In this document: piece after piece, positions 18,005 through 25,350 of the stretch
How positions within the stretch are numbered: the first letter of the stretch is position 1
Layout: every line of letters begins with the position of its first letter
NCBI RefSeq assembly: GCF_037969725.1
Contig: NZ_CP150203.1
Coordinates: 4,728,001-4,792,000 of the forward strand
Reading direction: 5' to 3'
Source: Paenibacillus sp. FSL W8-0426
GTDB lineage: Bacteria > Bacillota > Bacilli > Paenibacillales > Paenibacillaceae
DNA length: 64,000 nt
Notes under the pieces: model-generated
The model's database searches: none
Told to the model about the DNA's origin: nothing
Seen by the model: only the letters and a program-made list of their open reading frames with translations
Program-made: the position numbers and the translations under genes

Positions 18005-19765
18005 TTATAGTCCGCGTGGTTTATCGCGCAGCTTTCTTGATCCGCGCTTGTTTATCGAAAGCGACATTTCGAGCGCATCTGGCAAATCGTCATGCCAGCG
18101 TGTGCCATAACGTTCGAGCTGTTCGAGCAATAACGCATGGTCCGCGTTAAACACGACCATTCCTTTTTCGATATCCGGAATCATCGCCTCAATCCGCAGC
18201 TCTTTCCGCGTCCGTTGGTGTACCTCCTTAACGCGCGTATGTGACGGATACCCTTTCGCCTGCAACTCCTGCTTGAGCTTGTGTACGAAGAACTCTTGCG
18301 CCATTTGCGCTTCGGCTGCGATTGCGTCCGGCTGATAACGCATGACTTGAGCCACAATTTCCGTCAAAAAAGCGTCGGGATGCACTCGCGCTCCCCACGC
18401 TTCAACTACGTAACATTTTCCGGTTGTTTTATGGCGTGCCGTTACGACAATCGCCGAATAGTCCCCGCGCGCTTTACCCATCGCAAAGTCAATGCCCATT
18501 GTGATTCGGTATTCGCGGTGTGGAAACTCCATTGCGGAGTAATATTTGAACGTCTCTTTCTTGAATATCTGCGAATCCTCGTCGATCGGATTGTTCATAA
18601 ACTCCGTGTTAAACGCCTTGGTCCCGTAATTGAGCTTTTCCAACGCGAGAAACTGTATCGGGAAGCGTTGCGGCCACAATACCTCGGCTCCGCGCTCCAT
18701 CTCTTCGCGGTTAGCTTCGAAAAAACGTAACGCTGCTTCGACGTTTGGCGCTGCGCTCGCTTCTTCGGAGTCCTCAAACGCTGCAAGCTCCTCCGCAGAC
18801 GGCTCGTACTCTTTGTATACGCGCTCGAACTCCGCCCAAAGGTCGTGGCGCTCAGGTTGCGAAATAATCGCCGGAAACCGGTTTTTTATGAAGTCGCGGC
18901 GTTCGTTGAGTACGTAATTGAGCAAAGAATCATGATGAACAATCGTTCCCATGAAGATAATCGCGGTCCTCGTCGGGTCATACGCCGGCATCAAGTCCGC
19001 GTTGAGCCAGTCTTTCGCCTTCTGGCGGAGTTCCGGCGTATTGTTTGAGTCTCGCGATTCCAAGTCGTCCAGCAAGATGAGGTCTGGTCGGTAGGAGCCG
19101 TTACGGAAACCCCGGATTTGCATTCCGAGCGACGTCGCTTCCATCTTCGCGCCGCTTGTCGTAAGGAACGCGTCTTCTGAGTCCTTTTCGTTCATCACTT
19201 TGCGTTCGTAGAGTAGTTCGCCGAAGTCCTCGCGCAGCTTCTGGTTGTGCTTGAGCTGATTCGCGACCCATTTGATAAATTTTTTCGATCCGTTGTTCGT
19301 TTCGGATATAATCAGGATCATTTTCCGCTTGCGATACGCGATTTCGTGTACCGGAAAGGCGTTCGAAAGATACGCAGACTTGGCGTGACCCCGCGATGCC
19401 GCCCACGCAATACGTGCTGTCTTGTTTCGGTTGGATACCGAATCGAGAATGCGCGACAACTTTCGGTGAAAGTCCGGCGCGTCGTCCATATCTACATCCG
19501 GCGTCGGCACGAGATTGTCCGGATTGCCCGGATTCCGCGCCTCCGAGAAGTATTCGTAGAAAAAATACAGCATATCGTCTTCCGCGCGATCGATACGCTT
19601 GAGTCGCTTAAGCTCCGCTATATCTGACCGCAAGGCTTCCGTATGGTACGTAGTTGCGCGGCCACTCTCGATTAAGGCTCGCAGCTTTTTGGCGCGTTCG
19701 CTGACGAGCTTAATGCGTTCCTGACGCTCAGGCCGCGCAAGCCATTCGCCGTTTACGTACGCCAA
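18005..19765 (-). CDS. terL: Terminase large subunit
   Basis: 586-residue DNA-packaging motor. The N-terminal ATPase has a Walker A-like SRGHAKSAYLS (about residues 124-133) and Walker B LILLDDLE (about 235). The C-terminal RNase H-like nuclease has the first catalytic Asp in GIDFAMGKARGDYS. TTG start with AAGGAGG eight bases upstream. It follows the small terminase gene and precedes the portal. Confidence 0.93.
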   Translation of the reverse strand: MAYVNGEWLARPERQERIKLVSERAKKLRALIESGRATTYHTEALRSDIAELKRLKRIDRAEDDMLYFFYEYFSEARNPGNPDNLVPTPDVDMDDAPDFHRKLSRILDSVSNRNKTARIAWAASRGHAKSAYLSNAFPVHEIAYRKRKMILIISETNNGSKKFIKWVANQLKHNQKLREDFGELLYERKVMNEKDSEDAFLTTSGAKMEATSLGMQIRGFRNGSYRPDLILLDDLESRDSNNTPELRQKAKDWLNADLMPAYDPTRTAIIFMGTIVHHDSLLNYVLNERRDFIKNRFPAIISQPERHDLWAEFERVYKEYEPSAEELAAFEDSEEASAAPNVEAALRFFEANREEMERGAEVLWPQRFPIQFLALEKLNYGTKAFNTEFMNNPIDEDSQIFKKETFKYYSAMEFPHREYRITMGIDFAMGKARGDYSAIVVTARHKTTGKCYVVEAWGARVHPDAFLTEIVAQVMRYQPDAIAAEAQMAQEFFVHKLKQELQAKGYPSHTRVKEVHQRTRKELRIEAMIPDIEKGMVVFNADHALLLEQLERYGTRWHDDLPDALEMSLSINKRGSRKLRDKPRGL

Positions 19766-19777
19766 AATACCGCCTCC

Positions 19778-20209
19778 TTATTCGTTTTCTTCGAGCAATG
19801 CGTCAAGTTCTGCGATATCTTGCGTCAGGTCATCGTTAGACCGTGATTCCGAGCCGTCCTTCGTCTCGACCGCGATTTGATTCGTAATAAGTCCGTGGCG
19901 CTTGAAGTACAAGTCGATGCCTTTAATCGATGGCTGCGCGCCGCTAATCGTCTTCATAAGCTGCCGGTAGACATACGCGCGCTCCGATTCGAGCCACTCA
20001 TCCGCGATCAGATTGACATAATCGATAAATGCGCGGTTCTGCGTACGCCATCGGTGCAGTGATTGGCGCGATACTCCGACCTCCTCCGCAATCTCGTCGT
20101 ATCCCTTTCGCTCATCTTCTGGCGCGAACTCACGCTCTACACACATTAGAGCTGCGCGGATTTGGCGGCCTTCTAAGCGGGCCTCAAGCGCTTGTTTACG
20201 TTTAGACAT
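19778..20209 (-). CDS. terS: Terminase small subunit
   Basis: 143-residue protein with an N-terminal helix-turn-helix (YDEIAEEVGVSRQSLHRWRTQ, residues about 38-58) that would recognise the packaging site, and a helical oligomerisation and TerL-binding C-terminus. ATG at 20209 follows GGAGGTGC; the longer frame from 20218 is rejected. The non-coding stretch upstream (20.7-21.2 kb) is a reasonable place for pac or cos. Confidence 0.88.
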   Translation of the reverse strand: MSKRKQALEARLEGRQIRAALMCVEREFAPEDERKGYDEIAEEVGVSRQSLHRWRTQNRAFIDYVNLIADEWLESERAYVYRQLMKTISGAQPSIKGIDLYFKRHGLITNQIAVETKDGSESRSNDDLTQDIAELDALLEENE

Positions 20210-20312
20210 TCGTTGCACCTCCTCGTTGAATTTACGTGGATTTAGCGTGTTTAGGCGCGGACCCTAACGGACATACCCAGGATAGGTGAGACGCGCTAAT
20301 TTGACGGGAAAT

Positions 20313-20471
20313 TTACGTGATATTAACGATGTGCCTCCGCCTATGTTCGTAATCCTGCGCCTGTTCCGCTAAATGTGCGTCGATCGTACCGCTGAATTCG
20401 TGTATACCTTCGATGCACAACTCGTTCCATTCGTCTAACAGCTCAAGCGCGACCCGGCGTAGCTCTTCCAC
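20313..20471 (-). CDS. Small helical protein
   Basis: 52-residue protein, mostly helical and acidic (ALELLDEWNELCIEGIHEF). GTG at 20471 has ACGGAGG nine bases upstream. It overlaps the end of the preceding gene by 29 bases. Function unknown. Confidence 0.55.
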   Translation of the reverse strand: MEELRRVALELLDEWNELCIEGIHEFSGTIDAHLAEQAQDYEHRRRHIVNIT

Positions 20472-20670
20472 ATGCAAACACCTCCGTCTGAAAACGGGCC
20501 CTTGCGTCGGCCAGCCGGATTGCTTCCGCAGGAGTGTCCGCGTAGTCAAATACCGTAAATCTGCCGAACTTGCCATTCGCATCGGCGCCAACTGACGCTC
20601 TGTACTCGTTCCAGTCCGCGTCCCATTGAACGGTGACTCGCGGATACCTGTCGAAGATTTCGTCCAGCAT
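20443..20670 (-). CDS. Small phage protein of unknown function
   Basis: 75-residue protein (DEIFDRYPRVTVQWDADW at the start). ATG at 20670 is preceded by ACGGAGGTGC. The pattern with VFDYADTPAEAIRLADARA resembles small phage proteins of the DUF4314/phage_ABA_S type, but this is not certain. Confidence 0.6.
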   Translation of the reverse strand: MLDEIFDRYPRVTVQWDADWNEYRASVGADANGKFGRFTVFDYADTPAEAIRLADARARFQTEVFACGRATPGRA

Positions 20671-21190
20671 TCGAAGCACCTCCGTTTAGTTGCGGGCGCT
20701 GACGCCCTGAGTTCGAAAATTTGTACGTAAGTTTTCGTGACCTGATCCGGCGGCCGGCGTAGGGGGCCTTGGGGGTCTCGGAAATCGCGGGGACTTTAGC
20801 GCATTAACGCGTAGACTGTTTCACAAAATCCGCATTTTGCGAAAGTATCCAGCGCAGTTACAACTCGGCGCAAACCCGCGCCACGCCTGCGTTTGTAGTC
20901 CGCCCGTACCCGTGTGTCGCCCGTTGTCATGCGCCCTATTTGCACTATTCTGCGGAAATCAACGCGCCAATCGCGCCATTCTACCGCATAACCCCGTGAG
21001 TTCTATCGCATGTGTCCGCCAGATGGTCCGTGCAGGTCCGCAGGTAACACGGAGTCGCCTACCCGCACCCGTGCGTAAGCCCCATCGCACCTACTATTAC
21101 GCCGCCTATCGCAAGTGTTTACGTCAGCCTCCGAATCTCCGTCAATCTACCGCTGAATTAGCGCGTTTAACTCGGACACTAACGTAACTA
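20671..21190. other. Non-coding, GC-rich stretch upstream of terminase region
   Basis: About 520 bases with no convincing gene on either strand. An ORF on the plus strand (20837-21187) lacks a ribosome binding site and has Pro/Arg/Cys-rich, non-protein-like composition. The position just before the small terminase and next to the late genes makes it a candidate for the packaging site or a regulatory RNA. No clear terminator hairpin with a U-tract is visible. Confidence 0.5.
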
Positions 21191-21241
21191 CTAGCGCATG
21201 CACAAAAGCGTTAAAACGACGCAAGTCCCACGCTTAGGCAT
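21191..21241 (-). CDS. Possible 16-residue micropeptide
   Basis: Very short frame (MPKRGTCVVLTLLCMR) with a good ribosome binding site, CGGAGG nine bases before ATG, directly after the stop of the gene at 21261. It may be translated, but length makes it weak evidence; it could also be a leader peptide. Confidence 0.25.
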   Translation of the reverse strand: MPKRGTCVVLTLLCMR

Positions 21242-21260
21242 AGCGCAGGACCTCCGTATG

Positions 21261-21458
21261 TTAATCGATATTTACCGTGATAGTTGCGGGACCGACGATC
21301 GTAAACTCTCGCCTATCGCTATACATCTCGACTAAACCTCCGCCGTAATCCGTAACTTTAACACGCTCGTATGGCCCTAGCGTTAACGTACTTACGCCTT
21401 CTCTGCGCGCTAATTCCGCTTGTAAATCACGCGTACTTACCGTTGATAAATCCGCCAT
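21261..21458 (-). CDS. Small phage protein of unknown function
   Basis: 65-residue protein with an N-terminal helix (STRDLQAELARREGV) and a C-terminal beta part ending in GPATITVNID. ATG has GAAGGAG upstream. The N-terminal STR-LxxELxxREGV pattern is common in small phage proteins next to late regulators. Function unknown. Confidence 0.7.
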   Translation of the reverse strand: MADLSTVSTRDLQAELARREGVSTLTLGPYERVKVTDYGGGLVEMYSDRREFTIVGPATITVNID

Positions 21459-21459
21459 A

Positions 21460-21708
21460 TTAACGTTCTCCTTCCGGCGTTAAAGCGTAACTCTTAACGG
21501 TATATTCCGTTATTTTCCCTACGCCCGAATCAATCGTAATCTCCGTCATATTCCTCGGCTGTTCTCCGTCAATAAACGTCTGATCGCGCCTACCTTCACC
21601 GTCATGGCTTACGAATACTAAGTGCGGCATTTCGTCGAATAATAGCGCATATTTACCGTCAATCTCCGTCCATTTAGCCGGAGTAGTAATCGTTTTGAAC
21701 ACGCCCAC
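21460..21708 (-). CDS. Small phage protein of unknown function
   Basis: 82-residue, probably beta-rich protein (WTEIDGKYALLFDEMPHLVF). GTG start overlaps the stop of the membrane protein gene upstream (TAGTG), indicating coupled translation. No family recognised. Confidence 0.65.
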   Translation of the reverse strand: MGVFKTITTPAKWTEIDGKYALLFDEMPHLVFVSHDGEGRRDQTFIDGEQPRNMTEITIDSGVGKITEYTVKSYALTPEGER

Positions 21709-21917
21709 TACTTACGCCTCCAATCGTCAAATTGATCGATCCACAGCACGATAATTAGCAACGCAGGAACATACGGTATTAGCGCAATTAATCCGAGATT
21801 CTTCGTTACCTGTACGAACCCGTTACGCGATTTAATTGCAATCGGAATGTACTGCGATAAGACAACGAGTACTAACGCAATATGAACGCCTAAGATGGCG
21901 AATAACACGGTTAACAT
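21708..21917 (-). CDS. Small membrane protein
   Basis: 69-residue protein with two hydrophobic segments (LFAILGVHIALVLVVLSQYI near the start and LGLIALIPYVPALLIIVLW near the end) and a basic C-terminus. ATG at 21917 has GGAAGGAG in front; the long in-frame extension to 22208 is rejected since it crosses the structured leader and lacks a ribosome binding site. It is the first gene after that leader. A role in membrane modification or exclusion is possible but not shown. Confidence 0.7.
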   Translation of the reverse strand: MLTVLFAILGVHIALVLVVLSQYIPIAIKSRNGFVQVTKNLGLIALIPYVPALLIIVLWIDQFDDWRRK

Positions 21918-22216
21918 AGCGCACTCCTTCCGCTCACTTAGCGTTCGCTTTGCGTTATAGACTAGCGCGTCGCTGCGCTCCTTGCTCCGTCGCCTTTCGG
22001 CTCCGGGATTAATTGATAACGCGCTATAAATAGATGTACACAAGGACCTGCTCTTGGTCCGCAGTGTCGGGCTGCATTTGCCCGAATGGTATTGTCCCAT
22101 TATGTCTCGCATACCTTCTCTGCGCGTATGTTTTCGGTATCTAAAGACTAAGAATAAATTTGACCCCCTAAAACGCGCAAACCCTTGCGGCTGTAAGGCG
22201 GAGGTCACTTTTTTCG
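21918..22216 (-). promoter_or_regulatory. Leader region with conserved hairpin element
   Basis: About 300 bases without a gene. At 21987-22005 (minus strand) lies CGGAGCCGAAAGGCGACGG, a GCC-GAAA-GGC hairpin with a GNRA-type loop. The same 19 bases occur in the leader of the gene at 57765-58298 (58363-58381). A second small hairpin made of GGAGCGCAGCGACGCGC follows. No strong sigma-A promoter is obvious. Probably a cis-acting RNA or processing site. Confidence 0.5.
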
Positions 22217-22270
22217 TGTTCGCGTTTTTACCGATAAGAGGCCGATTTTGTTCGCGTTTTTACCGATAAG
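22217..22270. repeat. Two 22-bp direct repeats
   Basis: TGTTCGCGTTTTTACCGATAAG occurs at 22217-22238 and 22249-22270, a period of 32 bp. The pair lies immediately downstream of the stop codon of the winged-helix gene at 22274. Iteron-like binding sites for that protein are an inference. Confidence 0.8.
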
Positions 22271-22273
22271 GAA

Positions 22274-23092
22274 TTACGAAGCCCGTTTTACGAAGTTATT
22301 TCGGATGGAGAACATCTCCCGTAACGTTGCGTCGGGCTGTCCGGATTTACGGTAGAACACGAACGGATTGATCTTGTAATAGCGCGAAGTCCCGTAAACT
22401 ACCTCGGCAAACACGTATTGATCGCCAAAGCGTAAGTTACGCAACTTCGTATACACCGATTTCTCCGTAACGCCCGTTAACCTTGCGATATCCTCTTTCG
22501 TAAGAGGCAACGTATTCTCAACGCTGCGCTCGAAAGGATTCGCGCATATCGTATTCGTTTCGAGGTGGACATGCGGCAGAAGCTTATACACGAAGCCGAG
22601 GTCCTTAGCGCTGACCTCCGTATATAGCCGCTTAACGCGCGCCACAAACGTTTTGATGACGGCAGTGTTGTCCGTTTTACCCTGGAAGTGGTAGCGCGGA
22701 TTTAGGCGGTATTTATCGCCATCCTCCTCGATCACGCCGACTCCCGTAGTCTCTCGTAGAAAATGATGCAGCGTAGTCCGGCCGATCTTGAGTGTGCGCA
22801 TCATGTCTTCGCGACTCATTGCGGTCTTGTCCGGATTTTCAAGGATAGCGTCGTAATTAACGAAGCATTGCAAATAAAGAAGGTACCCGCAGTGTTTGTC
22901 GGATACCCTCTCTATGACTTCGTCAATATTGCGCATATTCGTTATCGTAAACTCAGCGCTGCGGCTACGTTGTTGCTTCACGAATGCCTCTCGTTGTGCC
23001 GCACTGGTAATACGGTCGCCATCGGCTAAAACCGCTGTTCGTTCGTGTATTTCGCCCGTTTCTGGGTCAATTAGGCGCTTGTATTCGGCCAA
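22274..23092 (-). CDS. Winged-helix DNA-binding protein (replication or transcription control)
   Basis: 272-residue protein. Central part (MSREDMMRTLKIGRTTLHHF, then GVIEEDGDKYRLNPRYHFQG) has the RepL/plasmid-initiator-like winged-helix pattern; a second helix-turn-helix is visible at TKEDIARLTGVTEKSVYTKL near residue 205. TTG at 23092 is chosen because AAGGAG lies nine bases upstream; the frame is open to 23149. It follows the early operon and precedes the late genes, so a late-gene activator is as likely as a replication role. Two 22-bp direct repeats lie just after its stop. Confidence 0.7.
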   Translation of the reverse strand: MAEYKRLIDPETGEIHERTAVLADGDRITSAAQREAFVKQQRSRSAEFTITNMRNIDEVIERVSDKHCGYLLYLQCFVNYDAILENPDKTAMSREDMMRTLKIGRTTLHHFLRETTGVGVIEEDGDKYRLNPRYHFQGKTDNTAVIKTFVARVKRLYTEVSAKDLGFVYKLLPHVHLETNTICANPFERSVENTLPLTKEDIARLTGVTEKSVYTKLRNLRFGDQYVFAEVVYGTSRYYKINPFVFYRKSGQPDATLREMFSIRNNFVKRAS

Positions 23093-23276
23093 TTTTATCG
23101 TCTCCTTAACGTTGGAATAAACGTAAGGGCGTGCGGAGTGTACCCGCATCGTTCGTTTCCCTGACGGGATTTCTACTTCCTCATAACGTATAGCCGCAAA
23201 ACAGCGTAAAATACAGGGTCAGAAGAGGAATTTCCGCTGAAAATAGCGAATTATTTACGCAAAGGAGGCGGCAAAT

Positions 23277-23483
23277 TTGCGGAAATTACGCACAGATATC
23301 GAATTATTCACGGCCGCGCTCGCCCAGGTCCGCGTTACTGTGCGCGAAAAGGACGGCCAAATTGCGGATTATGGCGGCGTGATCGAGCGGTATAGCACCG
23401 ATAGCATTAAGATTTGCGGTACATACTACATGCGCGGAGAGTACGATTTTGAGGCGGCAGAGACACGAAAAAGACCGGATTAG
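23277..23483 (+). CDS. Small plus-strand protein of unknown function
   Basis: 68-residue protein on the strand opposite its neighbours. TTG start at 23277 has AAAGGAGG nine bases upstream, which makes translation likely. The sequence is part helical (DIELFTAALAQVRVTVREKD), part beta. It ends inside a terminator hairpin that works for the opposing early operon. Function unknown. Confidence 0.65.
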   Translation: MRKLRTDIELFTAALAQVRVTVREKDGQIADYGGVIERYSTDSIKICGTYYMRGEYDFEAAETRKRPD

Positions 23484-23495
23484 CTCCGGTCCTTA
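23468..23495 (-). terminator. Intrinsic terminator of the leftward early operon
   Basis: GGACCGGA-gctaa-TCCGGTC followed by TTTTT on the minus strand, just after the stop of the gene at 23501. The hairpin also contains the stop codon of the opposing plus-strand gene. Confidence 0.8.
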
Positions 23496-23500
23496 GCGCA

Positions 23501-23824
23501 CTACACTCGTATTGTATTCCCGTTCCCGTCTTCCCAACCGTTGACATCTTCGCCAGCGTCGAGTTGGCTAACGATTTCCGCCATATTATCAAGGTCAGGC
23601 GGCGTAATTGTAGCAACAACCTCTCCGTCTTTTATGATTTCGAACTCGTGCAAATCTCGGTCGAACTCCTTCTCAACAACCTCGTAACCATCGCGCTCCC
23701 AAACTCTCATTTCCGCATCTCCTTCGTCCGGCGCCTTATCACGCCCGCAACTCGTTATTTCGACGTTTACTTCGCGTATCCCTGTCTGCGCGACAATCTT
23801 CCGCACATCAACGCGCCTTTTCAT
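23501..23824 (-). CDS. Early operon acidic protein of unknown function
   Basis: 107-residue acidic protein. A second good start exists at 23710 (MRVWERDGYEVVEKEF), with GAAGGAG eight bases upstream, so a 69-residue form may be the main product and the N-terminal part an extension or a separate coupled product. The C-terminus contains PPDLDNMAEIVSQLDAGEDV. Last gene before the terminator of the early operon. Confidence 0.65.
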   Translation of the reverse strand: MKRRVDVRKIVAQTGIREVNVEITSCGRDKAPDEGDAEMRVWERDGYEVVEKEFDRDLHEFEIIKDGEVVATITPPDLDNMAEIVSQLDAGEDVNGWEDGNGNTIRV

Positions 23825-23915
23825 CCGCTTTTACCTCGCGCCAGCCTTCTCCAGCCACGCGTATAAAGTTCCGCCCACCCATCCGTTTACCTACCGCAAG
23901 TAGCCTTTTGGTCAA
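23808..23915 (-). CDS. Small basic protein
   Basis: 35-residue basic protein (MTKRLLAVGKRMGGRNFIRV). TTG start at 23915 has GGAGGG six bases upstream. It overlaps the start of the next gene by 17 bases. Too short for family assignment. Confidence 0.5.
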   Translation of the reverse strand: MTKRLLAVGKRMGGRNFIRVAGEGWREVKADEKAR

Positions 23916-23927
23916 CTTGAACCCTCC

Positions 23928-24167
23928 TCAGCCGATCAAGTTTTGTTCTTTCAGGATTTTTCGTGCTACGGCGTACTCAAACTCGCCTGATATAATTTCG
24001 CCATCAGAATCTCCACCAATATACTGTAAATAGTCACGTAAGATGAGGAGCTTTTTGGACGATATCTCAACCTCCGCCAAGTAGCACAGCGAGTATGCAC
24101 GGAACTTGTAAATTACGATGTCATTTTCCTCGGATCGGTCCATAACCTCAACCAACACATCATTCAT
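23928..24167 (-). CDS. Early operon protein of unknown function
   Basis: 79-residue protein (NDVLVEVMDRSEENDIVIYK at the start). ATG at 24167 has AAGGAGG nine bases upstream; a TTG six bases earlier is too close to it. Less GC-rich in codon use than late genes. No family recognised. Confidence 0.65.
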   Translation of the reverse strand: MNDVLVEVMDRSEENDIVIYKFRAYSLCYLAEVEISSKKLLILRDYLQYIGGDSDGEIISGEFEYAVARKILKEQNLIG

Positions 24168-24363
24168 CCGCAAGTACCTCCTTCCGAGCCGCGTTTAGAT
24201 TACGTAGCTTCTCGACCTTTTGATCGGACGTATAATCAGCCTGATTTACGATTGACTCGACAATTCCGACAAATGTGGCGTGGATGAGCGCCCGGCGTTG
24301 CGTAGGCGCGTCCTCCTCCGTATAGCTCTTGCGTAAGATTGCCGCATAGGTTTCCCGGCTCAT
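24160..24363 (-). CDS. Small helical early protein
   Basis: 67-residue, fully helical protein (RRALIHATFVGIVESIVNQA in the middle). Start overlaps the stop of the previous gene (ATGA). Function unknown; position in the early operon suggests a host- or regulator-directed role. Confidence 0.65.
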   Translation of the reverse strand: MSRETYAAILRKSYTEEDAPTQRRALIHATFVGIVESIVNQADYTSDQKVEKLRNLNAARKEVLADE

Positions 24364-24734
24364 TTGCGCGGCACCTCCCGGAAATATTCGTTAACCTGGC
24401 GATCTAGTAGCGTGTGGCCGCGTATGATCCAGCGTGGTTCGCCGGAATACACGGCCGGCGTTGTCATGCGTGCAATACCGAAGTCGCCGCGCTGGAATCC
24501 GAACTTAGCGTAAGTCTTGACGCAGACCACGCGTTTAGTAGGCGTAGCTGCGTTACCCGTACCGGCGCATCCGAAGCAAATGTATACGTCATTGTAGCGG
24601 CCGGACCCGTTGCAGCGTTCGCAGGTTACTTGCGGCGGCTGTTGCGGATGGTTAGCGCCAGGGCTGCGATTGATACCGCCAGACCGGCGAATGCAATGAT
24701 CGTGATTAACGTTGTCACTTCGATTACCTCCCAT
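24360..24734 (-). CDS. Zinc-ribbon (DnaJ-like CxxCxGxG) early protein
   Basis: Up to 124 residues. Contains CERCNGSG (about residue 39) and CFGCAGTG (about 53), the two halves of a DnaJ-type zinc finger that binds unfolded protein or nucleic acid, followed by a beta-like domain. The first ATG (24734) has no ribosome binding site and the first about 35 residues overlap a different frame with a better start (24718), so the true N-terminus is uncertain and may be coupled to that small gene. Confidence 0.6.
   Translation of the reverse strand: MGGNRSDNVNHDHCIRRSGGINRSPGANHPQQPPQVTCERCNGSGRYNDVYICFGCAGTGNAATPTKRVVCVKTYAKFGFQRGDFGIARMTTPAVYSGEPRWIIRGHTLLDRQVNEYFREVPRK
24626..24718 (-). CDS. Tiny membrane peptide overlapping zinc-ribbon gene
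   Basis: 30 residues (MTTLITIIAFAGLAVSIAAL, then a basic end NSRRK), one transmembrane helix. GTG start at 24718 has GGGAGG eight bases upstream, which is better than any signal for the overlapping zinc-ribbon frame. It lies entirely inside that frame. Confidence 0.5.
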   Translation of the reverse strand: MTTLITIIAFAGLAVSIAALALTIRNSRRK

Positions 24735-24814
24735 TTATATTTAACATGCGCGATTTATTGTGGTATATTTGGGATGAGAAGGCGCTGTATTAGCCGCCCT
24801 CTCTCCGGAATCCC

Positions 24815-24949
24815 TTAACGCTTGCGCCGTTTACGCTTGTTTCGGGTTCCTTTCATCTTGCTCTCTTTCAGCGCTTTGATTAATCCGACGATGGCAGTCG
24901 TCAGGTTTGTTATGGCTGTGAGGAGCAAGACCCACTCTAAGACTCGCAT
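24815..24949 (-). CDS. Small membrane protein, first gene of early operon
   Basis: 44 residues: one transmembrane helix (VLLLTAITNLTTAIVGLI) followed by a strongly basic tail ending KRKRRKR. ATG has AAAGGAGGTG directly upstream and is the first start after the leftward early promoter, so it would be one of the first proteins made on induction. Function unknown; small basic membrane proteins in this position can act as superinfection or host-takeover factors. Confidence 0.65.
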   Translation of the reverse strand: MRVLEWVLLLTAITNLTTAIVGLIKALKESKMKGTRNKRKRRKR

Positions 24950-24973
24950 GTTGTTCACCTCCTTTATGTATCT

Positions 24974-25002
24974 ATTATACGATATCGTATATACGATGTC
25001 AA
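24974..25002 (-). promoter_or_regulatory. Leftward early promoter (consensus sigma-A)
   Basis: On the minus strand TTGACA, a 17-base spacer and TATAAT, a perfect consensus sigma-A promoter. The spacer and -10 are covered by two overlapping perfect palindromes with ATACGAT/ATCGTAT half-sites, so repression by the neighbouring CI-like protein is expected. Confidence 0.9.
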
Positions 25003-25033
25003 TATGTTTGCGTCATTTTATTCGCTATCGTAT
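24977..25033. promoter_or_regulatory. Operator region of the immunity switch
   Basis: ATACGATATCGTAT (24977-24990) and ATCGTATATACGAT (24984-24997) are perfect 14-bp palindromes that overlap by seven bases. A further half-site ATCGTAT lies at 25027-25033 across the -10 of the plus-strand promoter. The arrangement allows one repressor to block the leftward promoter and to control its own. Confidence 0.8.
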
Positions 25034-25036
25034 AAT
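25008..25036 (+). promoter_or_regulatory. Promoter of the CI/Cro-like repressor
   Basis: TTGCGT, 17-base spacer, TATAAT on the plus strand, followed by GGGAAGG and the ATG at 25057. An operator half-site overlaps the -10, consistent with autoregulation. Confidence 0.8.
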
Positions 25037-25056
25037 GATTTTGGGAAGGTGATAAC

Positions 25057-25275
25057 ATGAATATTGTAGTAACTCCGCGGCTTGGAGAGATTCTTAAAGA
25101 GCGCGGCCTAACACAGACCTGGTTGTCCGAGGTATCAGGAGTACCGCAGGGATCAATATCCAGGTTTGATAAGAATAACCGCCATGAAGATGTGCATATA
25201 TTTGCAATTGCTCGCGCGCTGAATGTAGCCGTCGACGAGCTTTTTACAATAACGGAGATGAAGATAATAAAATAG
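25057..25275 (+). CDS. XRE-family (Cro/CI-like) repressor
   Basis: 72-residue single-domain helix-turn-helix protein (LGEILKERGLTQTWLSEVSG, then PQGSISRF as recognition helix). It lacks a C-terminal cleavage or oligomerisation domain, so it is Cro-like in size; no separate long CI with a peptidase domain is seen nearby. It is transcribed away from the leftward early promoter with operators between them. AT-rich compared with the flanking operons. Confidence 0.85.
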   Translation: MNIVVTPRLGEILKERGLTQTWLSEVSGVPQGSISRFDKNNRHEDVHIFAIARALNVAVDELFTITEMKIIK

Positions 25276-25276
25276 C

Positions 25277-25305
25277 TTGACAGAGTATTTCCACCAACAT
25301 AAAAT
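25277..25305 (+). promoter_or_regulatory. Sigma-A promoter of the RHH-like gene
   Basis: TTGACA, 17-base spacer, TAAAAT on the plus strand, starting two bases after the stop codon of the repressor. It gives the next gene its own strong promoter, so it can be expressed in the lysogen independently. Confidence 0.85.
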
Positions 25306-25306
25306 A

Positions 25307-25350
25307 AAGGTAACCTAAATTAAAAAGTTACTGAATGGAGTGGTTACCTT
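25307..25350 (+). repeat. Inverted repeat over leader and start of RHH-like gene
   Basis: AAGGTAACC (25307-25315) and GGTTACCTT (25342-25350) are perfect 9-bp inverted arms 26 bases apart. They begin just after the -10 and end at the start codon, so they could be an operator or an RNA stem that hides the ribosome binding site. Confidence 0.75.

Noticed and set aside
1..20000. Holin and endolysin genes
   Set aside because: None could be recognised among the late genes in the window. They are probably encoded to the left of position 1.
20837..21187. 116-codon plus-strand open frame upstream of the terminase
   Set aside because: No ribosome binding site; composition is Pro/Arg/Cys-rich and unlike a folded protein. 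It is better explained as chance in GC-rich non-coding DNA.
21917..22208. Long N-terminal extension of the small membrane protein at 21708
   Set aside because: The extension crosses the conserved leader hairpin, has no ribosome binding site and has no protein-like pattern, while the ATG at 21917 has a strong site.
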